Notes under the pieces: model-generated
The model's database searches: none
What the model saw: the letters and a program-made list of their open reading frames with translations, nothing else
What the model was told of the DNA's origin: nothing
In this document: piece by piece, positions 40,455 to 46,021 of the stretch
Layout: each line of letters starts with the position of its first letter
Position numbering within the stretch: position 1 is the first letter of the stretch
Source of the DNA: CAZFQG01 sp964520785
GTDB taxonomy: Bacteria; Planctomycetota; Planctomycetia; Pirellulales; Thermoguttaceae
Length of the DNA stretch: 46,021 bases
NCBI GenBank assembly: GCA_964520785.1
Contig: CAZFQG010000020.1
Span: 1 to 46,021, forward strand
Direction: 5' to 3'
Translations under genes and position numbers: made by a program

Positions 40455-41771
40455 TCATGGGGAGAGCCATTCGGGCACCTGGCCATCGCCGGTCGGTTCA
40501 CCCTCCAGCACCCACGCCAGATTGAATCGTGCCACTTGCATGGCCGTGTAGGCGCCGTCCGGCCCGCCTTCGAAGAGCAGATAAATCTGGCCTTCGCCGG
40601 CGGTTTCCGGGCGCCCGGCACCCAACGAGGAATAGGCGCCGTGCGGGCCATACACCAACCGCTTTACAGGCCAGGTTTCGCCACCGTCAAAACTCGCCCA
40701 CACGGTCATCTTCTGCCGTGCTCCTCCGGCGGTATCGGCGTTGCTGTAGATCAGAATATCCCGCTCCTTGACGGGTAAACGCACCAAGCCGCCTTTGTTG
40801 CCATAGCCGCGGCTCACGCCGCCGCCGTCGGGCAACACCCGGCTTACTCGCAAATCTTCCCAGGTGTTTCCACCGTCGTAGCTCCACGCCTCCCGTCGCA
40901 GGACTTCCTCCGGCCGCAGTTCGCGGGCGAGAGACTTATCGAAGAAACCGCTGCCACCGCGGGAGTTATAATAGATTCGACCGTCGCGCAACTCCGCCAA
41001 GGCCGCCTCCTCCGTGGTGCCTTCCGGAAACAGCCCGCTTACTTGCCAGGTGGCTCCCCCGTCGTCACTGTAGATCGCGCAACTGTAGATCGCGTCGACT
41101 GGCTGCCTGTCCGAAGGGTGCTCCGGCGCGTGCGGCCGGAACGTCGCGGTAACCAAGAGCCTGCCCTTGTGTTCTCCGTGTCGGAGCGTGATGCCGGCTT
41201 CGCTTGCATTGGCGTGCATCGTATACCTTCCCCTGGTGCCGTAATCTCCGCCTCGTTCATCCCAGGCGACCCGTTTTTTCAGGCCCGCTTGTTCAATCCA
41301 CTTCATCACCTCATTGGGTTTGAGCGTGATCGCTTCCTCGGTCCAGGTCTTGCCATGGTCGCGGCTTCGCCACAGCCGGTCGTTGCCGTCCCACATGCGG
41401 ACCGACAGGATATGGCCGGTGTTCTCGTCGACAATCATGTTGGTGTCCATGAAGCCGAAGGGCACTTCGATCACTTCTCCCCAACTGACGCCGCCGTCCT
41501 CGCTGCGGCGAAGATGCTTCGCCTGATTGCGGATCACCAATACCGTTCCGTCGACGGCTATCGCAAGGTAGGGTTCGCGAACACCGCTCGTCCCCTCAAA
41601 AACGACCTGCTTCTCAAACAGCGGCTCGCCCAGAAAGACATGCAGCGGCCCCTCCGCGGGCTTCCTCGCCGCGGTCGGCAACTCCTGCCCCGACGCCGCG
41701 GCGCCGCCCCAAAGCAACGTAAAAATAACAAGAGCCTCGATCGCTCCGTGAACCAATCTTGTGCCACACAT
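40455..41771 (-). CDS. Secreted sialidase-like protein (GH33/BNR repeats)
   Basis: The protein has 438 residues. The signal peptide is ALVIFTLLWGGAAASGQ. Five Asp-box (BNR) motifs are visible: SEDGGVSW, SRDHGKTW, SDDGGATW, SYDGGNTW and SFDGGETW, which define a six-bladed sialidase propeller. VREPYLAIAVDGTVLV near residue 65 corresponds to the FRIP/arginine region that binds the carboxylate. YNSRGGSG and LIYSNADT lie where later active-site residues occur. An exo-alpha-sialidase is plausible; relatives in planctomycetes may act on other acidic sugars. The ATG at 41771 is about 80 bp after a strong promoter (41857-41884). Single gene. Confidence 0.85.
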   Translation of the reverse strand: MCGTRLVHGAIEALVIFTLLWGGAAASGQELPTAARKPAEGPLHVFLGEPLFEKQVVFEGTSGVREPYLAIAVDGTVLVIRNQAKHLRRSEDGGVSWGEVIEVPFGFMDTNMIVDENTGHILSVRMWDGNDRLWRSRDHGKTWTEEAITLKPNEVMKWIEQAGLKKRVAWDERGGDYGTRGRYTMHANASEAGITLRHGEHKGRLLVTATFRPHAPEHPSDRQPVDAIYSCAIYSDDGGATWQVSGLFPEGTTEEAALAELRDGRIYYNSRGGSGFFDKSLARELRPEEVLRREAWSYDGGNTWEDLRVSRVLPDGGGVSRGYGNKGGLVRLPVKERDILIYSNADTAGGARQKMTVWASFDGGETWPVKRLVYGPHGAYSSLGAGRPETAGEGQIYLLFEGGPDGAYTAMQVARFNLAWVLEGEPTGDGQVPEWLSP

Positions 41772-41826
41772 AACGCGGTCCTCACCGTAGGGGTTTAGCG
41801 GAAATTGTCTGTCCGACGCGCTGGAA

Positions 41827-41854
41827 ACTGACTGAACTGACCGATAACTGAGCG
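41827..41854. repeat. ACTGA direct repeats in the sialidase leader
   Basis: ACTGA occurs four times in about 28 bp (on the minus strand TCAGT), just downstream of the predicted start of transcription. Such spaced short repeats can be binding sites, but may be chance. Confidence 0.3.
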
Positions 41855-41856
41855 AA

Positions 41857-41884
41857 ATTATAATCCCCGACCGGTAAGATTCAA
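41857..41884 (-). promoter_or_regulatory. Promoter of the sialidase-like gene
   Basis: Minus-strand TTGAAT (41879-41884) and a perfect TATAAT (41857-41862) are spaced by 16 bp. This is one of the best sigma-70-like promoters of the window. Confidence 0.65.
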
Positions 41885-42084
41885 CTCTTCCGGCGTTCTG
41901 CGTGTCTCGATTCTAGAACTTAATGGTGAATATCCACACTTTTCCCTTACTGCTTGAGCTTAATCCGCATTTTTTTTTGAGAATCTCGCAGGATTGAAAA
42001 GATCGGCAGTTCGCGTGTTTTCTGGCAGCACTCTACCCCTTTCTTTGCCATCCGTGAGACCCCGTATTACCTCCGCGCCGATGC

Positions 42085-42960
42085 CTATTCCGCCGCCAGT
42101 TTCGCGAGAATTGCCCGGGTGAAGTCGGGGTTCGTGCCGCAGCAGCCGCCGATGAAGGCGGCGCCGGCGTCGACGAGGGCCGGGACGTGCGAGGCGAAGT
42201 CCTCCGGCGTTTGGGTATAGACCGTCTCTCCGCCAATGATTTGGGGCAGGCCGGCATTCGCCTTGATCCAGACCGGATTGCCGCTTGCGGCTCGCAGACG
42301 TTGGCAGATTTTGATGAAGCCGGTGATCCCTTGCCCGCAGTTGGAACCGACGACGTCGGCGCCGGCTTCGAGGGCCGCTTCGGCGACCTGCTCGGGCGTG
42401 GTGCCCATCATGGTGCGGTCCTTGTCGGCGCCGGAGTCGAAGACCATGCAGGCGACGACCGGCAAACCGGTCTTCTTCGCGGCGGCGACGGCCAGTTTCA
42501 TCTCCGCCGGATCGGACATCGTCTCGACGACGATTCCGTCGGCGCCTCCCTCGGCCATCGCGGCCGTTTGGACCTCGAACGCCTCTTGCAGTTCCTCCGG
42601 TGCGACCTCTCCCATCATCAGCATGATCCCGCTGGGACCGACCGACGCGAAGACGAGCGCCTCGTCCCCGGCGGCCCGCTTGGAGATTTCCACCCCGGCG
42701 CGGTTGATTTCGGCCACTTTCTCTTCCAGACCGTGCTTCTTGAGCGTAAACCGGTTGGCGCCGAAGGTATTCGTCAGGATGATGCGGCTGCCGGCGTCGA
42801 CGTATGCCCTGGCGACCTCCTCGACCTTGCCCGGCTCGCTCAGATTCCAGGCGTCCGGACAGGACCCCACCGGAAGGCCGCGGGCCTGCATTTGCGTACC
42901 CCAGGCCCCGTCCGTCACGACGGGCCCGACGGCGATAAGTTCTTGAAGTAGCGGATGCAT
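42085..42960 (-). CDS. Homocysteine S-methyltransferase family protein
   Basis: The protein has 291 residues forming a single (beta/alpha)8 barrel of the homocysteine methyltransferase family (PF02574; as in BHMT, MmuM and the N-terminal half of MetH). VVTDGAWGTQMQARGL starts the barrel. The zinc ligands are the Cys of VGSNCGQG and the two Cys of IGGCCGTNP. GIVVETMSDPAEM is also typical. The methyl donor cannot be told; MetH-like domains of this length often work with a separate corrinoid protein. The ATG at 42960 is preceded by GAGGAG; longer frames run on to 43032 without homology. It is divergent from the NAMPT gene and shares a promoter region with it. Confidence 0.9.
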   Translation of the reverse strand: MHPLLQELIAVGPVVTDGAWGTQMQARGLPVGSCPDAWNLSEPGKVEEVARAYVDAGSRIILTNTFGANRFTLKKHGLEEKVAEINRAGVEISKRAAGDEALVFASVGPSGIMLMMGEVAPEELQEAFEVQTAAMAEGGADGIVVETMSDPAEMKLAVAAAKKTGLPVVACMVFDSGADKDRTMMGTTPEQVAEAALEAGADVVGSNCGQGITGFIKICQRLRAASGNPVWIKANAGLPQIIGGETVYTQTPEDFASHVPALVDAGAAFIGGCCGTNPDFTRAILAKLAAE

Positions 42961-43025
42961 GGGAATCTCCTCGGTGGTTCCGCGGCGTCCCGGGTGCCGC
43001 GCGGGGCCTCCCGGAAAACGGGCAC

Positions 43026-43075
43026 TTGGCAAAACGGCGTCCCCCTTGTATACATCAAAGGCAGGCCGGACACAA
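43026..43075. promoter_or_regulatory. Divergent promoters sharing a palindromic -10 (TGTATACA)
   Basis: Plus strand: TTGGCA (43026-43031), 17 bp, TATACA (43049-43054), serving the NAMPT gene. Minus strand: TTGTGT (43070-43075), 17 bp, TATACA (43047-43052), serving the homocysteine methyltransferase gene. The two -10 boxes overlap in the palindrome TGTATACA (43047-43054), so only one polymerase could bind at a time. Confidence 0.5.
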
Positions 43076-43160
43076 GATGGGTCCGGCGGCGAACCGGAGC
43101 GGGCCGATCCGGGTCAATTGGATACCGGACGGACCATTCCTCCCACCAAGGAGAACCGCC

Positions 43161-44552
43161 TTGACGATTCACGTATCGGACAATCTCATTCTCCGCTCCG
43201 ACAGTTACAAGGTATCTCATTGGCGGCAATATCCGCCGGACACTCGGGCCGTGTACTCCTACTTCGAATCGCGAGGGGGCCGGTTCGATCACGTCGTCTT
43301 CTTCGGGCTGCAATACTATTTGAAACGCTATTTCGAAGGGCTTGTCGTCAAAAGGGGACACATCGAGCAGGCGGACGCCTTCTTCCGAAAACACTTCGGT
43401 GACGCGGAGGGCCGGATCTTTCATCGCGAAGGATGGGAGCACATCGTCAACGACCACGCCGGCCGACTGCCGGTTTCGATCCGGGCGGTGCCGGAAGGGA
43501 CCGTGGTGCCGGGTCACAACGTACTGATGACGATCGAGAACACCGATCCGCGGTGTTACTGGCTGTCGAACTATCTCGAGACGCTGCTGGTGCAGACCTG
43601 GTACGGCTGCACCGTCGCCACGCAGAGCCGCGAGATGAAGCGGCTGATCCTCCAATACCTCGACGCGACCGGCACGCCGGAGCGGGTCGGCTTCATGCTG
43701 CACGATTTCGGCTTCCGCGGGGTCTCGTCGGTGGAGACGGCCGGCGTCGGCGACGCGGCGCATCTGGTGAACTTCCAGGGGACCGACACGCTCGAGGGGA
43801 TCGTCGTGGCGCGGGATTTCTACGGCGAAGAGATGGCCGCGTTTTCCATTCCGGCGGCCGAGCACAGCACGATGACGGCGTGGGGCAAGGAACACGAGGC
43901 GGACGCCATGGCGAACATGCTGGCCCAGTTCCCCACCGGAACGCTTGCGTGCGTGAGCGATTCGTTCGACATCTTCCAGGCCTGCGGCGACATTTGGGGA
44001 ACGCGGCTGCGCGACCGGGTCCTGGCACGCGACGGAACGCTGGTCATCCGCCCCGACTCGGGCGACCCGCCGAGCGTTCTCGTCCGGGTCTTGGACATCC
44101 TCTATGACCGATTCGGCGGCACCGTCAACGCGAAGGGCTTCAAGGTCCTCGACGATCACGTGCGGCTGATCCAGGGGGACGGGATCGATTTCGACATGAT
44201 CGATCGGATTCTCGCGGCCATGCGGGAGCACGGCTTTTCGGCCGACAACATCGCCTTCGGGTCCGGAGGCGGCCTGTTGCGGAAGCTCAACCGCGACACG
44301 CTGAAGTTCGCATTCAAGTGTTCCGCCGTCCAAGTCGGCCGAGAGTGGCGCGACGTCTACAAGTCGCCGGTCACCGACCGGGAGAAGGAGTCGAAGCGGG
44401 GGCGGCTCAAACTCGTCCGCGATGAAGACGGCACCTTGACCACGCGCCACGAGTCCGAGCCGGGGGACGACCTGTTGGTCGAGGTCTTCCGCGACGGAAA
44501 AATCCTCGCCGATTGGTCCTTCGCCGAAATCCGCCGGCGCGCGGCGGTGTGA
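43161..44552 (+). CDS. nadV: Nicotinamide phosphoribosyltransferase (NAMPT type)
   Basis: The protein has 463 residues, the usual length. NAMPT-type motifs: LRSDSYKVSHWRQYPP (N-terminal), VYSYFESRGG, HDFGFRGVSS, PAAEHSTMTAWG (with the phosphorylatable active-site His near 235), LVIRPDSGDPPSV (about 293-305), RLIQGDGIDFDMI and IAFGSGGGLLRKLNRDT. The enzyme makes NMN from nicotinamide and PRPP, the first step of NAD salvage without deamidation. The start is TTG at 43161, chosen because AAGGAG lies 7 bp upstream and the homologous sequence begins there; a longer frame from 43026 overlaps the promoter. It is followed by a convergent SpoU-type gene. No other NAD gene is near. Confidence 0.9.
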   Translation: MTIHVSDNLILRSDSYKVSHWRQYPPDTRAVYSYFESRGGRFDHVVFFGLQYYLKRYFEGLVVKRGHIEQADAFFRKHFGDAEGRIFHREGWEHIVNDHAGRLPVSIRAVPEGTVVPGHNVLMTIENTDPRCYWLSNYLETLLVQTWYGCTVATQSREMKRLILQYLDATGTPERVGFMLHDFGFRGVSSVETAGVGDAAHLVNFQGTDTLEGIVVARDFYGEEMAAFSIPAAEHSTMTAWGKEHEADAMANMLAQFPTGTLACVSDSFDIFQACGDIWGTRLRDRVLARDGTLVIRPDSGDPPSVLVRVLDILYDRFGGTVNAKGFKVLDDHVRLIQGDGIDFDMIDRILAAMREHGFSADNIAFGSGGGLLRKLNRDTLKFAFKCSAVQVGREWRDVYKSPVTDREKESKRGRLKLVRDEDGTLTTRHESEPGDDLLVEVFRDGKILADWSFAEIRRRAAV

Positions 44553-44609
44553 CGAGTGACGAATTCCTCTTCGGCGCGTTCGACGACCGTCGCGGTCCAT
44601 TCCGAACGT

Positions 44610-45419
44610 TCAGTAAGGTCGCGTCATTTCGTAGATTACGATGCCGGCGCAGACCGCCAGATTCAACGAATCCGTTCGGCGGTGCATCGGAATCGTCGCC
44701 TTTCGGTCACTTTCCCGCAGTACCTCTTGTGTCAGTCCGGAGTATTCGTTTCCGATAAGTACGATCGTCTTGCGCGCCCAATCGACTTCCCAAAGCAACT
44801 CCGCCGGTTCTTCCAGGACCGTGGCAACCACCTGAAATCCGTGATCGTTTCGGAGTTCGCGGAGGAATCCCGGAAAATCGGGCATCTGGCGGAAGGGAAG
44901 ATTCAGGACGCTACCCATCGACGTTCGCAGGCACCGTCGCGAGAAGGGATCGGCCCCTTTCGTCCCGAGGAGAAGTCCGTCGATACCCAGCGCGGCAGCG
45001 CATCGGAAGAGCATTCCCAGGTTCTCGCGCTTATTCGTATCGGGGCATCCGATCAGGCGAACTGCATCGTGCGAGAGGAGGTGACGGAAATCGTCATGGG
45101 CGCGGGACTCTTGCCGCGAGGGCCGCTTCCCAACGGCGAGCGTCCCCAAGTGAAACTGGTATCCGATCGTTTCGGTGAGCAGCGACCGCGACCCCAAGTA
45201 AAGTGGAATGCCCGCTGCTTTCGTCCGCGGTTCGAATTCGTCGCGGTACTTCTCTTCGGTGAAGACCGATTCGGCCGCGAAGCAACTGTCCAGCAGGCGA
45301 TGGACCAGGAGGCGCCCCTCGGCGATGAAGAGGTTCTCCCCACGAAGCGTCCTCTCCGGCAGGTTCCGGTAGGCCACGAGCCGGGGATCGTCCCGCGATT
45401 CGACGCGTTCGGTCGTCAT
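44610..45419 (-). CDS. SpoU/TrmH family RNA 2'-O-methyltransferase
   Basis: The protein has 269 residues. The N-terminal substrate-binding part includes LRGENLFIAEGRLLVHRLL. The SPOUT (knotted) domain shows all three motifs: NKRENLGMLFRCAAALG (motif 1), IVLIGNEYSGL (motif 2) and IPMHRRTDSLNLAVCAGIVIYE (motif 3, quoted core TDSLNLAVC). It methylates a ribose in rRNA or tRNA; the target cannot be told. The first ATG is at 45419; a TTG codon just upstream is less likely. It follows a 60-codon gene by 27 bp on the same strand, so both are probably on one mRNA. It converges with the NAMPT gene 57 bp away. Confidence 0.9.
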   Translation of the reverse strand: MTTERVESRDDPRLVAYRNLPERTLRGENLFIAEGRLLVHRLLDSCFAAESVFTEEKYRDEFEPRTKAAGIPLYLGSRSLLTETIGYQFHLGTLAVGKRPSRQESRAHDDFRHLLSHDAVRLIGCPDTNKRENLGMLFRCAAALGIDGLLLGTKGADPFSRRCLRTSMGSVLNLPFRQMPDFPGFLRELRNDHGFQVVATVLEEPAELLWEVDWARKTIVLIGNEYSGLTQEVLRESDRKATIPMHRRTDSLNLAVCAGIVIYEMTRPY

Positions 45420-45446
45420 CAATCCGATCCGTCCGACCGGTGGACC

Positions 45447-45629
45447 CTATGCGGCCTCAGCGACCGGGAGTTCGGGGTAATTGCCCCGCTTCGGCGTTCC
45501 CCCGTGCTCTTGGCATGCCGACAAGACACGAAGGACCCTCTCGTCGAGTTCGGCGATCCGGTCAAGCAGTTCATCATGCCGGCTATCGAGTTCGCGCAGG
45601 ACATCATCGGTCGGCAACCCGACGGACAT
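45447..45629 (-). CDS. Small coiled-coil protein
   Basis: The protein has 60 residues. TDDVLRELDSRHDELLDRIAELDERVLRVL shows the heptad spacing of a coiled coil (quoted in two parts in effect: LRELDSRHDELL and RIAELDERVLRVL), followed by a short tail with HGGTPKRGNYPEL. The ATG at 45629 has GGGGGG nearby as a ribosome-binding site; longer frames extend to 45848 but look random. No function is recognised. It lies 27 bp upstream of the SpoU-type gene, with which it may be co-transcribed. Confidence 0.6.
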   Translation of the reverse strand: MSVGLPTDDVLRELDSRHDELLDRIAELDERVLRVLSACQEHGGTPKRGNYPELPVAEAA

Positions 45630-45965
45630 AGAGACCCCCCTGTGTGTGGTGATTGCGTTCGCTGTCTCCGTTACGGTTGATTCCAATGGAATCGGCCGCC
45701 AAGACGGCCCAAGTTGAATCAATCGGGCAGGCAAATCGCCGGGTAACTCACGGGCCGACCCATCCGGATGCGGAACTGGCGAATTGACAGAAGCCGGCGA
45801 AAGAGGTGAAAATGGGAGAACTGACCGCCACCCCGTTTTGCGGGGCATGCGGCTCCCCTAAGCAAAATCATCCTTTCGAAGAAGGTGTTTCCATGGAATC
45901 ATTCATGGTCCGTTGGTGTTCCAATGCGAGCGGCGCATACAAATCTACCGCTCGGTCACATTTCT

Positions 45966-46007
45966 GCCGGGCCTGACCGGCCCGGCGTGTCGGTAACCGT
46001 TACCGAC
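45966..46007. promoter_or_regulatory. Two adjacent dyads at the right edge
   Basis: The first has arms GCCGGGC and GCCCGGC (45966-45986). The second, GTCGGTAAC-C-GTTACCGAC, is a perfect 9-bp dyad (45989-46007). They could be a terminator-like stem and an operator for a gene beyond the window. Confidence 0.4.
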
Positions 46008-46021
46008 GAACTCGATTATGA

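Larger units (their letters stand above)
41772..42084. other. Spacer upstream of the sialidase gene
   Basis: About 310 bp. It contains the minus-strand sialidase promoter (41857-41884), ACTGA-type repeats just downstream of it (41827-41854), and an A/T-rich stretch with a run of nine T near 41970-41979. No gene is seen. Confidence 0.5.

Overview
The window looks like chromosomal DNA from a GC-rich bacterium, most likely a member of the Planctomycetota. This is inferred from protein families, not proven. The pointers are a DUF1570 HExxH protein fused to a C-terminal SHD1 (SLA1 homology) domain, many secreted or Tat-exported carbohydrate-type proteins (GH5-like, GH33 sialidase, ThuA-like, TIM-barrel epimerase, FAD-dependent oxidoreductase with a beta-sandwich tail), an octaheme cytochrome with HEAT and TPR repeats, a NAMPT-type phosphoribosyltransferase, short operons and long spacers. 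No rRNA, tRNA or CRISPR array was recognised, and no insertion-sequence transposase.

Layout. 1-13.9 kb: housekeeping and exported catabolic genes, including an epimerase-like barrel with a stray copy of its 3' end, a secreted glycosidase, an FGE-like/DUF2809 pair, a membrane protein/ClpP-like/FAD oxidoreductase operon, a MazG-like hydrolase, a ThuA-like protein and an S41 protease. 14.6-21.5 kb: a decaying defence island, all on the minus strand. 21.6-24.6 kb: a cysteine-rich regulator with an octaheme cytochrome. 24.6-25.5 kb: a gene-free kilobase with two minus-strand terminators. 25.5-33.2 kb: a plus-strand run of aldolase-like, peptidase-like, CocE-like, TIM-barrel and amidohydrolase genes. 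33.2-37.1 kb: a very large hybrid histidine kinase. 37.4-46.0 kb: a DUF262 remnant, RimO, an ImmA/IrrE-like gene, sialidase, homocysteine methyltransferase, NAMPT, a SpoU methylase and a small coiled-coil protein.

The most interesting region is the island. Read in transcription order, the ancestral operon appears to have been mod (type III-like DNA methyltransferase), HD phosphohydrolase, YwgA-like protein, AlbA_2/Schlafen-type ATPase and res (type III-like helicase). The mod gene is split: its N-terminal part (21415 to about 20730) and C-terminal part (about 18420 to 18045) flank an apparently intact, visibly less GC-rich methyltransferase-endonuclease pair (20609-18433). The mod C-terminal piece also carries a stop codon and a frameshift at a G7 run. 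AlbA_2 has lost about 87 central residues in frame, and res stops after about 100 residues. HD and YwgA remain intact. So one restriction-modification cassette sits inside the methylase gene of another, wrecked system, while the HD/YwgA module between the broken genes has been kept.

A second theme is regulation. Two similar dyads with GTAC-N4-GTWC cores (14126-14145 and 39226-39243) resemble the LexA-box form known from cyanobacteria. The second overlaps the -10 of a good promoter for an ImmA/IrrE-like peptidase gene, a family that includes a known DNA-damage switch. All motif and promoter calls were made by eye.
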